Numbered from the stretch's first letter, positions 7,750 to 16,846 are shown. The stretch: 35,305 nucleotides of DNA from Flavobacteriaceae bacterium (GCA_947379965.1 CANCPC010000018.1:1-35305); one strand, 5' to 3'. Made by a program: numbers and translations. The notes: generated by a model not told the origin, from the sequence alone.

Positions 7750-8304
7750 ATGGCTTTACTAAAAAAATACAAAATATTTCAGCTTGTCACGGTTCTTGCC
7801 GTGACACTGTTTTTTGGGTGTGAAGGTAATTTTAAAGACGTTCAAAAAATAAATTTCTCTGAGTTTGTTCCCAGTGGTGATGCTGATCAGGTAAACTTAA
7901 AATATACCGATTCAGGAAGGATTACAGCCGTTTTAGTAAGTACAAAAATGTTAGATTTTGCCACTGTAGGCTTTCCTTTTACTGAATTTCCTAAAGGAGT
8001 TCATGTTTCTTTATATGATAAATCTGGAAAAAAAACCATTGTAAAGTCGGATTATGCTGTTTCGTATAAAATGACGAATATCATTGATTTAAAAGGGAAT
8101 GTAAAAATTATTTCACAAGACGGACAAACGCTCGAAACAGAACAATTGTACTTTGACCAAAAAAACGATTGGTTTTTTACTGAAAAAAACTTTAAATTTA
8201 CAGACCCAAAAGGGGTTTCAAACGGACAAGGAATCGATTTTAGCAAAGATTTTAAAATCGTAAATTCACAAAAAATTGCTGGTGAAGTTTTATCTGCCGA
8301 ATAA
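7750..8304 (+). CDS. lptC: LPS export ABC transporter periplasmic protein LptC
   Basis: LptC links the inner-membrane LptBFG extractor to the periplasmic LptA bridge that carries lipopolysaccharide to the outer membrane. The 184-residue product begins MALLKKYKIFQ and has a hydrophobic segment ending LFFGC, an apparent lipobox that would make it a lipoprotein (the -3 Phe is slightly atypical). The beta-jellyroll repeats follow: GVHVSLYDKSGKKTIVKSDY, IIDLKGNVKIISQDGQTLET and KNFKFTDPKGVSNGQGID. I chose ATG 7750 over the in-frame TTG at 7744 because the TTG lies inside a TAGCTTTG promoter-like box (7739-7746). If that box is used, the transcript would be nearly leaderless. Confidence 0.88.
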   Translation: MALLKKYKIFQLVTVLAVTLFFGCEGNFKDVQKINFSEFVPSGDADQVNLKYTDSGRITAVLVSTKMLDFATVGFPFTEFPKGVHVSLYDKSGKKTIVKSDYAVSYKMTNIIDLKGNVKIISQDGQTLETEQLYFDQKNDWFFTEKNFKFTDPKGVSNGQGIDFSKDFKIVNSQKIAGEVLSAE

Positions 8305-8318
8305 ATGCTAAACAAACT

Positions 8319-8513
8319 ATGAAATACTTAAAATATACCCCTTATCTTTATTTTATTATTGGCGCCGTTTTTATATATGACGGATTTTCTAAATGGAATG
8401 ATTCAACTGCAGATCCAAAAGTGAGTTTTTTTATTGGAGTTCTGGCTATTTTTATGTTTTTCTTCCGAAGAAGATTTGCCAAGAAATTAGAAGACCGAAA
8501 TAGTAAGTCCTAA
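8319..8513 (+). CDS. Small two-helix membrane protein
   Basis: The 64 residues form two predicted transmembrane helices (about 7-22, YLYFIIGAVFIYDGF, and about 35-50, VSFFIGVLAIFMFFF). They are joined by a short polar loop and followed by a basic tail FRRRFAKKLEDRN. The gene sits 14 bp after lptC and 2 bp before the next gene, so it is surely part of the operon. Its function is not recognisable from sequence. The arginine-rich cytoplasmic tail suggests an N-in/C-in hairpin. Confidence 0.75.
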   Translation: MKYLKYTPYLYFIIGAVFIYDGFSKWNDSTADPKVSFFIGVLAIFMFFFRRRFAKKLEDRNSKS

Positions 8514-8515
8514 TT

Positions 8516-9775
8516 ATGGAAATAGGTATAATAATTGTTTGTTTAATTCTATGTGCCTTTTTTTCGGGTATGGAGATTGCCTTTATATCTTCGAACAAAA
8601 TTTATCTTGAAATAGAAAAAAAACAAGATAATTTTCAATCTAACATCCTTACAAAACTTACCGAAAAACCGTCTAAATTTATTGCCGCCATGCTTATCGG
8701 TAACGATATTGCTTTGGTTGTTTATGGGTTTTTTATGGGCGATTTATTAATGGGTTGGATTAATTCATTTGGATTTCATCTTTCGGATTTCTTGAATTTA
8801 CTTCTACAAACGGTCTTGTCTACCTTGATTGTTTTGATAACTGCGGAATTCTTGCCTAAGGTATTTTTTCAAATTTATGCCAATAATCTCATTAAATTTT
8901 TCGCGCTGCCGGCCTATTTTTTTTATGTGCTTTTTTATTTTATTTCCACTTTTTTTATGTGGGTTTCGGATTTTGTTTTGAAGAAATTTTTTAAAACCGA
9001 AGGCGATTATATTCCGTTGTATTTTAGTAAAGAAGAACTAGGAAATTACATCACCGAGCAAATGAGCACGGTCGAAGATCATGAAGAAATGGATTCGGAG
9101 ATTCTCATGTTTCAGAATGCCCTTGAATTTTCGGGTGTCAAAGCCCGAGATGTTATGAGCCCTAGAACCGAAATTGTAGCAATCGAGCTTTTCGATTCGG
9201 TGGCTGAGCTTAAAGAATTGTTTATAGAAACGGGTTATTCTAAAATTGTGATTTATCAAAACTCACTTGACGATATAATTGGTTATGTGCATTCCTTTGA
9301 TTTATTCAAAAAACCAAAAAGTATCAAGTCGATTTTAATTCCAGTTGAATTTGTTCCCGACACGATTTATATCAAAGATGCAATGGATTTGCTAACCAAA
9401 AAGCGTAAAAGTGTTGCCGTTGTTCTGGATGAGTACGGAGGAACGTCAGGAATAATAACTATTGAGGATATTGTAGAGGAACTTTTTGGCGAAATTGAAG
9501 ACGAACATGATTCGGACGAAGAGTTAATAGAAAAAGAACTTGGGGAAGGTGCTTATGTTTTTTCAGCTAGGCTAGATGTTGAATATTTAAATTTAACCTA
9601 CAAATTGAGTATTCCCGAAAGTGATTCATATACCACTCTTGGTGGTTTTATTGTAGATTCAACGAAAGAATTCCCTCAAAAAGGAGATTTTATTACCATA
9701 GGAATCTATCATTTTATCATTGAAGAAGCTACAAATAAGAAAATCGAATTGGTGAAAATGACAATAAAAGATTGA
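8516..9775 (+). CDS. CNNM/CorC (HlyC-type) transporter-like membrane protein with CBS pair
   Basis: The 419 residues have the usual hemolysin-family order. A DUF21/CNNM membrane domain (about 1-180) opens with CAFFSGMEIAFISSNK, whose FSGxExA motif belongs to the ion-binding helix. A CBS pair (about 205-325) includes MSPRTEIVAI, GYSKIVIY and the VLDEYGGTSGIITIEDIVEE signature. A C-terminal CorC_HlyC domain (about 345-415) contains YTTLGGFIVDST. Family members are linked to Mg/Co efflux or ion homeostasis; hemolysin activity is a legacy label. The flavobacterial paralogue GldE has the same architecture, but this gene's neighbours (lptC upstream, foldase downstream) do not mark it as gldE. A short TTGATTTT/AAAATCAA hairpin (9772-9794) overlaps the stop codon. 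Confidence 0.85.
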   Translation: MEIGIIIVCLILCAFFSGMEIAFISSNKIYLEIEKKQDNFQSNILTKLTEKPSKFIAAMLIGNDIALVVYGFFMGDLLMGWINSFGFHLSDFLNLLLQTVLSTLIVLITAEFLPKVFFQIYANNLIKFFALPAYFFYVLFYFISTFFMWVSDFVLKKFFKTEGDYIPLYFSKEELGNYITEQMSTVEDHEEMDSEILMFQNALEFSGVKARDVMSPRTEIVAIELFDSVAELKELFIETGYSKIVIYQNSLDDIIGYVHSFDLFKKPKSIKSILIPVEFVPDTIYIKDAMDLLTKKRKSVAVVLDEYGGTSGIITIEDIVEELFGEIEDEHDSDEELIEKELGEGAYVFSARLDVEYLNLTYKLSIPESDSYTTLGGFIVDSTKEFPQKGDFITIGIYHFIIEEATNKKIELVKMTIKD

Positions 9776-9885
9776 TTTTTTTTGGGAAAATCAAAATTTC
9801 TTGTAAATTATAACGCGACTAGTATAATTATTAATTAGATAATTGTATTTTCGCAAACTGAATATAAAAATTAACAACAATAAAA

Positions 9886-11985
9886 ATGGCAGTTTTAGCA
9901 AAAATTAGACAACGTTCCGCTTTAATGATAGTAGTTATTGCATTCGCATTATTTGCATTTCTAGTACCAAGTCTATTTGATAAAGGGAATTTTGGTAAAA
10001 AATCAAATGATGTAGGAAGTATCAATGGAAAAAATATATCCTTTGATGATTTTAGAATAAAAGTAAGTAATGTAGAAAAAAGTGGTCAAGGAATCTCGGC
10101 AACTGCTGCTGCAAATAGAGTTTGGGATCAAGAGGTTTCAATCGCTTTGCTAAGTGCTGAATTCGATAAATTGGGCTTAAGAGTTGGTGAGAAACACATT
10201 ATGGAAGTTTTGAAAGCAGATCAAAATATTGGAAAAAATCCATTGTTTTTGAATGCTGCAGGACTTTTTGATGAAGCAAAATTCAAAGAATACTTCAAAT
10301 CAAATCCTCAACAAGCACAAGTTTTAAAAGACAGAGAAAAAGATGCAGAGCTTAATGCAAAATATCAAATTTATAATACTTTGATAAAAGGGGGACTTTA
10401 TACTACAGAAAGTGAAGGAAAATTGAAGTATGAAATGGAAGCAAATAAAGTGAGCTTTTCGTATGTAGCAGGTTTGTACTCCTCTATTAAAGATAGTGAT
10501 GTAAAAGTTTCTGATGAAGAACTTGTTGCTTTCATGAAAAAGAATGAGAAAAAATACAAAGCTGAAGAAACTCGCCAAGTGAAATATGTTTTGATTGAAG
10601 ACAAAGCTTCGAAAGAAGATGAAAACGAAATTAGAACTAAAATTAACGCATTATTGTCTGAAAGAACAAAATACGACGAAAAAACAAAAACTAATGTTAC
10701 CGAGCCAGGTTTTAAAGCTGCTTCTAATACATCAGAATTTGTGAATTCAAATTCAGATATTCCTTATGATTCTACTTATATAGCTAAAAAAGATTTACCA
10801 GCTGTTGATGCTGATAAATTATACAACTTAGCTCCAGGAGAAATTTACGGACCTTATATGAATGGAAAATACTTATGTATTTCTAAATCATTAGGAAGAA
10901 AAACAGCTGTAAATGCAAAAGCAAGTCATATCTTGATTAGCTATGAAGGATCAAAAGTTCCAAATCAAAAAGAAAAACGTACCAAAGAACAAGCGAAAGC
11001 AAAAGCAGAAGCATTATTGGCTCAGGTGAATGCAAATCCACAAAGTTTCATGATGTTAGCTTTTACAAATTCAGATGATCAATCTGCCCAACAAGGGGGT
11101 GATTTAGGTTATTTTGGTCCAAACCAAATGGTAAAACCTTTCAATGATTTTGTTTTCAATAATCCTATTGGAAAAGTTGGATTGGTTGAAACTGATTTTG
11201 GATTTCACATTATCAAAATTGCGGATAAACAAGATGGTATTCGTTTAGCTACTATTGCTCAAAAAATTGAGCCATCTGAAGCTACTTCAGATAAAGTATT
11301 TACTCAGGCAACTAAATTCGAAATGGATGCAACTGAAAAAGATTTTGATAAAACTGCTGCGGCTATGAAGTTGACAATTGCTGCTCCCGTAACTGTAAAA
11401 GTTATGGATGAAGCTTTTGGATCATTGGGTAACCAGAGAAATATTGTAAGCTGGGCTTTCGATAACGATAGTAAACAAGGTAGCATAAAAAGATTTGAAG
11501 TAGCAAATTTTGGTCACGTAATTGCTAAAGTGGAGAAAATAAACAAAGCTGGATTAACTGCTCCTGATGTTGCAAGACCCTATGTTGAGCCAATTGTTAA
11601 AAACAAGAAAAAAGCCGAGTTGTTAAAAGCAAAAATGACGGGTTCTTCATTAGATGCTATTGCTAAAGCTACGGGTTCAACAGTTCAACAAGTTACGGAT
11701 GTAACATTGCAAAACCCTGTTTTAGCAGGTGGTGTTGGTCAAGAACCTAAAGTAGTAGGAAGTGCTTTTGCATTAGCTGCTGGTAAACTTTCTGCTCCAA
11801 TCGAAGGAAATACAGGAGTTTATGTAGCTAAAAGCATAAGCGTAGTAAAAGCACCAGTTTTGAAAAGCCATGCTGAATATGTTGCTAAATTAAAAGCTCA
11901 AAGTGATAACGATGGAAATAGAGTTCTTCCTGCATTAAAAGACAATGCTGAAATAAAAGACAACAGAAAGCAATTTAATTACTAA
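9886..11985 (+). CDS. PpiD/SurA-like membrane-anchored peptidyl-prolyl isomerase
   Basis: A periplasmic folding factor for exported and outer-membrane proteins. The 699 residues begin MAVLAKIRQRSALMIVVIAF, a PpiD-like N-in signal anchor (transmembrane about 14-32). A SurA_N-like chaperone region follows (about 35-165, with VNxVExSGQG-like and NKxNPLF-like helices). One parvulin rotamase domain (about 344-450) shows AKASHILI, GGDLGYFG and FGFHIIKI. A C-terminal region (about 590-690) looks like a degenerate second rotamase. This single-membrane-anchor layout matches PpiD, though flavobacterial members are often simply called SurA N-terminal domain proteins. It has its own upstream region (110 bp, with a TATTTTCG -7-like box at 9846-9853) and a strong terminator. 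Confidence 0.88.
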   Translation: MAVLAKIRQRSALMIVVIAFALFAFLVPSLFDKGNFGKKSNDVGSINGKNISFDDFRIKVSNVEKSGQGISATAAANRVWDQEVSIALLSAEFDKLGLRVGEKHIMEVLKADQNIGKNPLFLNAAGLFDEAKFKEYFKSNPQQAQVLKDREKDAELNAKYQIYNTLIKGGLYTTESEGKLKYEMEANKVSFSYVAGLYSSIKDSDVKVSDEELVAFMKKNEKKYKAEETRQVKYVLIEDKASKEDENEIRTKINALLSERTKYDEKTKTNVTEPGFKAASNTSEFVNSNSDIPYDSTYIAKKDLPAVDADKLYNLAPGEIYGPYMNGKYLCISKSLGRKTAVNAKASHILISYEGSKVPNQKEKRTKEQAKAKAEALLAQVNANPQSFMMLAFTNSDDQSAQQGGDLGYFGPNQMVKPFNDFVFNNPIGKVGLVETDFGFHIIKIADKQDGIRLATIAQKIEPSEATSDKVFTQATKFEMDATEKDFDKTAAAMKLTIAAPVTVKVMDEAFGSLGNQRNIVSWAFDNDSKQGSIKRFEVANFGHVIAKVEKINKAGLTAPDVARPYVEPIVKNKKKAELLKAKMTGSSLDAIAKATGSTVQQVTDVTLQNPVLAGGVGQEPKVVGSAFALAAGKLSAPIEGNTGVYVAKSISVVKAPVLKSHAEYVAKLKAQSDNDGNRVLPALKDNAEIKDNRKQFNY

Positions 11986-12008
11986 AATTAAATTTTTCAA
12001 AATAGAAT

Positions 12009-12042
12009 AAAGTCCCCTATCTAACGATAGGGGACTTTTTTT
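12009..12042 (+). terminator. Strong Rho-independent terminator after the PpiD-like gene
   Basis: A 13-bp perfect stem (AAAGTCCCCTATC, loop TAAC, GATAGGGGACTTT) at 12009-12038 is followed by a T-run to 12042. It lies 24 bp after the foldase stop. With its A-rich left flank it may also act on transcripts arriving from the convergent GHMP kinase gene. Confidence 0.9.
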
Positions 12043-12145
12043 GTAACTGTACGTAATTTAAATTCAATTACTTAATGAATTAAATGTAGCTATTTTGTCA
12101 TTGACAAATGGATACACTTGAGTAGTATTAAGATCTGTCCTATTT

Positions 12146-13063
12146 TTATAAAATCATCTCTTTGTATGATACTATATTTTTATATCCTTTTCTCTCGAAA
12201 TAGCTAGTTGGATTTTCTTCTGATACTGCTAAAACAAAATCACCACCCCAAGCTCCAAGACTTTTTATTGAGCCATTAAAATCTGGGAATAAAGATTCTT
12301 TTATGGTTTTCCTTTCTAAAACAGTACTCATTTTATCTTCATGCTTTTGTAATGCTAAAGCAAATTCTAAATGGTTTTTTGCATTTAAAACTTCAGCAGT
12401 AATGTCATCGTTTTCGGAGATTATTTTTGCTAAATCTCTTTTTACATTTTTATAATAGGAAGCGATGGCCGATTTGCTATTTTGTTTTTTATCAAGGTAA
12501 ACAAAAAACAAATTTTTAGCGAATTGGGGGTCGAAAGTCACTTTTTCGACTATTGGTTTGCCATTCTCTAAATGATACAAAACAGGAAAGTTATTTTGTG
12601 CGCAAGCAATGTCGTATCCGCTGCCACCAAAACTATTATTTAGCAAAACATAAGCATCAATTTTGATCCATTGTGCAATATTATTGATCAAAGTCGATGA
12701 GGTACCCAAACCCCAATTCCTAGGAAATGTGAGTGTGGTTGTTACACAATAACCTTCAGAATTAATTATGTAATCAGGATTTAGTATATAGGCCTCTCGA
12801 AGAATTGCTAACAAAGTGTCTCGTACTGATGCCGTTTTTTCTGTTAATTTTTTAATAGAAATTTCTTCAAATGAAATACAATCTTCAAACCAAAGGTTTC
12901 CATCAAAATCATAACTTTTCCAAGTTATTTCTTGATTACCACCATTTTCGACAATTAAATTCTGGCCAAATTTAGTAGGTAAAGCGAATCCTTTGGCACC
13001 ATCAAGTACCAGATATTCGCCCGTTAATAAAAGTTTTCCGTTACTGTAAAATTCTTTTTTCAT
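12146..13063 (-). CDS. GYDIA-type GHMP kinase (probable mevalonate-pathway kinase)
   Basis: The 305-residue protein has the GHMP-kinase order. The N-terminal substrate strand region is FYSNGKLLLTGEYLVLDGAK. The nucleotide loop is FPRNWGLGTSSTL (about 114-126, in place of the usual PxxxGLGSSAA). SFGGSGYDIACAQ (about 144-156) gives the family its GYDIA name, and the C-terminal glycine-rich motif is KSLGAWGGDFVLAV. The GHMP fold phosphorylates small alcohols. Its position right after HMG-CoA reductase suggests mevalonate or phosphomevalonate as substrate, but the substrate is inferred, not read from sequence. It is transcribed in the same direction as mvaA across a 107-bp gap, and converges on the foldase gene. 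Confidence 0.82.
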   Translation of the reverse strand: MKKEFYSNGKLLLTGEYLVLDGAKGFALPTKFGQNLIVENGGNQEITWKSYDFDGNLWFEDCISFEEISIKKLTEKTASVRDTLLAILREAYILNPDYIINSEGYCVTTTLTFPRNWGLGTSSTLINNIAQWIKIDAYVLLNNSFGGSGYDIACAQNNFPVLYHLENGKPIVEKVTFDPQFAKNLFFVYLDKKQNSKSAIASYYKNVKRDLAKIISENDDITAEVLNAKNHLEFALALQKHEDKMSTVLERKTIKESLFPDFNGSIKSLGAWGGDFVLAVSEENPTSYFERKGYKNIVSYKEMIL

Positions 13064-13170
13064 AGCATTCGCCGGGAAGGCTTAAAGTCGCAAATATTTT
13101 TTAAACGACTAATTTTAATTAAATAGCTGAATTAATCTGTGCAATCAGTTTTGAAACATTGATTCGGCAT

Positions 13171-14493
13171 TTATATTTGTTTTCTTAAATTTTCAATATA
13201 TTCAACAACGGCGCTGTGTGAAACAGTGTGATGCTTAAAATGTTTTTGAATCAAAATACGTTCTTCTTCACTAGCTTCAAACTGGTTCAGGATATTATTC
13301 AAGTGCATTTTCATGTGCCCGTCTTGAATTCCTGTTGTTGTCAAGGAACGCAAAGCGGCGAAATTTTGTGCCAAACCCGCTACGGCTACAAACTGCATTA
13401 ATTCTTCAGCTGAAGGATTTTCTAACATTTCTAAAGAAAAATGAGATAAAGGATGTAATGAAGTCAAACCGCCAACAGTCCCTATAGCTAAAGGAACTTC
13501 CAACCAAAAAGTAAAGATTCCATTCTCTATTTTGGCATGAGATAAACTGGTGTAGTTTCCATTTCGAGAAGCATAGGCGTGTATTCCAGCTTCGATGGCT
13601 CTAAAATCATTGCCAGTTGCAAGAACAACTGCATCGATTCCGTTCATAATTCCTTTGTTGTGGGTTACCGCTCTAAAGGGTTCGATTTCGGCGATTTGTA
13701 CCGCTTGAATGAATCGCTTGGCAAATGCTTCGGGATTCGGAATATGTTTTTCGGCTAAATCTTCAATTGGACAAGAAACTTCGGCACGAACTGTACAATT
13801 GGGAACATAATTCGAAAGGATGCTCATCACAACTTCAATGTTTTTTTCTGTCTCTGAAAAAAGATCATAAACCGAAGCTTCTTCTTTCAAAGTATTTGCA
13901 AATTGTTCTAAACAGGAATTAATAAAATTCGCACCCATGCTATCTTTGGTGTCAAAAGTAGCATGAAGTTGAAAATAGTTTGGTAGTAAATTGGTTTTGT
14001 CTTTTAGAACAATATCCCGAATTCCACCACCTCTTTTTCTCATGTTTTTGGTAATATTTTCGGTTTCAGCAATAAACGTAGCCTTAGTTTGTGCAAAAAA
14101 AAGAGCCAGTTTTGATTCGTCGCCATTGAATATAAAGTGAACTTGTCCTATCTTTTCGGTATTGATTACGTTGGCTTTAAATCCGCCACGTGTAGACCAG
14201 TATTTAGCGGCTTTTGATGCTGCTGCCACCACGGAACTCTCCTCAATGGCCATCGGAATACTACTGTATTTTCCGTTTATTAAAAAATTTGGTGCAACAC
14301 CAAGTGGAATATAGAAATTGCTGATTGTATTTTCGATAAATTCGTCATGCAATTTCTGTATTTTCACATCGGTATTCCAATAGGTTTTTAGCACTGATAT
14401 CGCTTCGGAAGGGTCGGTGAAATATTCTTTGGCAATCCAGCTTATTTTTTCTTCTTTGGATAATTTTGAAAATCCGGCAACTGTATTGTTCAT
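13171..14493 (-). CDS. mvaA: Hydroxymethylglutaryl-CoA reductase, class II
   Basis: Interconverts HMG-CoA and mevalonate, the committed step of the mevalonate route to isoprenoids such as menaquinone side chains and undecaprenyl carriers. The 441-residue protein is class II-like in length and motifs. Catalytic residues can be placed against the Pseudomonas mevalonii enzyme: Glu in AIEESSVVAAA (residue 84 or 85), Lys280 in HNKGIMNG, Asp296 in ATGNDF and His393 in GIQDGHMKMH. The Lys-Asp spacing of 16 equals that of the reference enzyme. I start at ATG 14493, since the in-frame TTG at 14499 adds only two residues. Class II enzymes are often annotated as degradative, but in Flavobacteria they serve biosynthesis. 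A TATCTTTA -7-like box lies upstream at 14529-14522. Confidence 0.93.
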   Translation of the reverse strand: MNNTVAGFSKLSKEEKISWIAKEYFTDPSEAISVLKTYWNTDVKIQKLHDEFIENTISNFYIPLGVAPNFLINGKYSSIPMAIEESSVVAAASKAAKYWSTRGGFKANVINTEKIGQVHFIFNGDESKLALFFAQTKATFIAETENITKNMRKRGGGIRDIVLKDKTNLLPNYFQLHATFDTKDSMGANFINSCLEQFANTLKEEASVYDLFSETEKNIEVVMSILSNYVPNCTVRAEVSCPIEDLAEKHIPNPEAFAKRFIQAVQIAEIEPFRAVTHNKGIMNGIDAVVLATGNDFRAIEAGIHAYASRNGNYTSLSHAKIENGIFTFWLEVPLAIGTVGGLTSLHPLSHFSLEMLENPSAEELMQFVAVAGLAQNFAALRSLTTTGIQDGHMKMHLNNILNQFEASEEERILIQKHFKHHTVSHSAVVEYIENLRKQI

Positions 14494-14551
14494 TATCAAT
14501 TGATTATAAAATAATAAGTCGTAAAGATACGTTTTTAGCTGTTTTATTTGA

Positions 14552-14569
14552 AACGAAATAGGTTTCGTT
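14552..14569. repeat. Inverted repeat AACGAAA-4-TTTCGTT in the divergent mvaA/DPP IV promoter region
   Basis: Perfect 7-bp arms are separated by TAGG. The repeat lies between the divergently transcribed mvaA and dipeptidyl peptidase genes, 23 bp upstream of the possible mvaA -7 box. It could be an operator, but no regulator can be named. Confidence 0.4.
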
Positions 14570-14671
14570 ATGAAGTTTATTTCAATTTTCTTTTAATATT
14601 TAACATTTTAAATGTGAAATAATTGTAAAATATTCACTAAAATTGATGGTTTTTATATTTAAACATTTCCT

Positions 14672-16846
14672 ATGAATACAAATAAAATTACTTTCTTGTT
14701 TTTATTTCTTTTTGTCTGCGTTTTTGGACAACAAAAAATCACTGTAGAAGCCATTTATACTGGAGCATTTAGAGCTAAAGGAATGGATGAATTACAGTCG
14801 ATGCGTAACACCAATCAATATACGGTTTTGAATTCGGATGCGGCTTCTAGAAGCAATCAAATTGATTTGTTTGATTTTGCAACCTTAAAAAAAGTATCAA
14901 CCTTGATCGATACAAAAAATCAATACAAGTTAATAGGTGGAATAGATAGTTATACTTTTAGTTCCGATGAAAAACTGATTTTGATTGCCAATACTACTAA
15001 GAAAATCTACCGTCATTCCTTCACTGCTGACTACTTTCTATATTCAATTGAAAATAAGGAATTATCTAAAATTCTGGAACAAGTGCAAGAACCTACGTTT
15101 TCGCCAGACGGAAAAAAGATTGCTTATGTAAAAGAAAATAACCTTTATGTTTATGATATTCCTTCGAATTTAAATACCCAAGTCACTACTGACGGAAAGA
15201 AAAATTTTGTAATCAACGGAATTACCGATTGGGTTTATGAAGAAGAATTTTCTTTTGTTAGAGCTTTTGATTGGAGTAAAGACAGCAAAAACTTAGCTTA
15301 TATTCGTTTTGATGAAAGTCAAGTTCCTGATTTTTCGATGTCGATATACAGCAAAGATTTATACCCAAAAACAGAGACTTTTAAATATCCGAAAGCGGGA
15401 GAGAAAAACGCTTTGGTTTCTTTGCATTTGTATAATTTAGATTTAAAAGCAACAAAAAATGTGGATTTGAATCAATATAATGATTTTTATATTCCACGAA
15501 TTAAATGGACTAATGATGCGAATATTTTATCAGCAAAAATATTGAATCGTCATCAGGACAATTTAGATTTATTGTTTGTTGATGCAACAACTGCCTCCAC
15601 AAAAGTAGTTTTAAACGAAAAGGATAAGTCCTATGTTGATTTTGTCGATACCGATAATTTGACTTTCTTGAAAGACAATAGTTTTATTTGGACTTCAGAA
15701 AAAGACGGTTTTAATCATATTTATGTATATGATAAAACCGGAAAATTAAAAAATCAGGTTACAAAAGGGAATTGGGAAGTAACCTCTTATTATGGTTTCG
15801 ACGAAAAAACAAATACTGTTTTTTATCAATCAACCGAAAATGGTTCTATAAATAGAGATGTTTATAAGATAAATTTAAACGGTAAAAACAAAGTGCGATT
15901 GTCACAAAGTGTTGGAAATACATCGGCTACTTTCAGTCCAAATTTTCAATATTATATCAGCACCTTTTCAAGTGCAAACCAAGCAACGCTATATTCTTTG
16001 AATGAAACGAAGTCCGGAAAACAAGTACAAGTTATTGAAGATAACCATGAATTAGCCAATAAATTAAAGGAGTATAATTTACCCCAAAAAGAATTTTTTG
16101 TTCTTAAAACGGAGAAAGGGAATGAGCTAAATGCATGGATTATGAAACCAAAGGATTTTGATCCAACCAAAAAATATCCAGTTTTTATGGTTCAGTATTC
16201 TGGACCAGGTTCACAGCAAATTACAAATCAATGGGGAAGTTCAAATGAGTATTGGTTTATGATGTTGGCGCAACAAGGGTATATTGTTGCTGATGTTGAC
16301 GGTCGTGGCACTGGTTATAAGGGAGCCGATTTTAAAAAAATAACCTATAAACAATTAGGTAAATATGAGGTCGAAGACCAGATTGACGCAGCAAAAGTAA
16401 TTGGAAATTATCCCTATGTTGATAAATCCAGAATAGGAATTTGGGGATGGTCTTATGGTGGTTTTATGTCGAGTAATTGTATTTTGAAAGGGAATGATGT
16501 TTTTAAAATGGCTATAGCCGTTGCGCCTGTTACCAATTGGCGTTTTTATGATAGCGTTTATACAGAAAGATATTTGCAAACTCCTCAAGAAAATCCAACA
16601 GGTTACGATGATAATTCACCAATAAATTTTGTAAACAAATTGAAAGGTAAATTTCTTTTAATTCATGGTTCTGGAGACGATAATGTACACTTACAAAATT
16701 CGATGCAAATGATGGAATCGCTTATTCAAGCTAACAAACAATTTGATTCGCAGATTTATCCAGATAAAAATCACGGAATCTATGGTGGAAAAACAAGAAT
16801 TCAATTGTTTAATAAAATGACTAATTTCATCAAAAATAATTTATAA
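14672..16846 (+). CDS. Dipeptidyl peptidase IV (S9B prolyl peptidase)
   Basis: Cleaves Xaa-Pro or Xaa-Ala dipeptides from peptide N-termini outside the cytoplasm. The 724-residue product has a signal peptide (about 1-19, ending VFGQ). A beta-propeller (about 80-440) carries the DWVYEEEF segment with the Glu190-Glu192 run that holds the substrate amino terminus, the hallmark of DPP IV. The alpha/beta-hydrolase domain (about 490-724) has nucleophile Ser594 in GWSYGGF, Asp669 in GSGDDNVH and His701 in KNHGI. Length and motifs fit bacterial DPP IV. It is followed 24 bp later by two peptide permeases, implying hydrolysis coupled to uptake. Confidence 0.95.
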   Translation: MNTNKITFLFLFLFVCVFGQQKITVEAIYTGAFRAKGMDELQSMRNTNQYTVLNSDAASRSNQIDLFDFATLKKVSTLIDTKNQYKLIGGIDSYTFSSDEKLILIANTTKKIYRHSFTADYFLYSIENKELSKILEQVQEPTFSPDGKKIAYVKENNLYVYDIPSNLNTQVTTDGKKNFVINGITDWVYEEEFSFVRAFDWSKDSKNLAYIRFDESQVPDFSMSIYSKDLYPKTETFKYPKAGEKNALVSLHLYNLDLKATKNVDLNQYNDFYIPRIKWTNDANILSAKILNRHQDNLDLLFVDATTASTKVVLNEKDKSYVDFVDTDNLTFLKDNSFIWTSEKDGFNHIYVYDKTGKLKNQVTKGNWEVTSYYGFDEKTNTVFYQSTENGSINRDVYKINLNGKNKVRLSQSVGNTSATFSPNFQYYISTFSSANQATLYSLNETKSGKQVQVIEDNHELANKLKEYNLPQKEFFVLKTEKGNELNAWIMKPKDFDPTKKYPVFMVQYSGPGSQQITNQWGSSNEYWFMMLAQQGYIVADVDGRGTGYKGADFKKITYKQLGKYEVEDQIDAAKVIGNYPYVDKSRIGIWGWSYGGFMSSNCILKGNDVFKMAIAVAPVTNWRFYDSVYTERYLQTPQENPTGYDDNSPINFVNKLKGKFLLIHGSGDDNVHLQNSMQMMESLIQANKQFDSQIYPDKNHGIYGGKTRIQLFNKMTNFIKNNL

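Noticed and set aside
8516-9775. Gliding motility gene gldE
   Set aside because: Same domain architecture, but the neighbourhood is lptC and a foldase, with no other gliding gene nearby, so only the family call is supported.
12060-12145. TTTGTC-ATT-GACAAA repeat as a terminator for the GHMP kinase gene
   Set aside because: Stem of only 6 bp with no U-tract in either direction.
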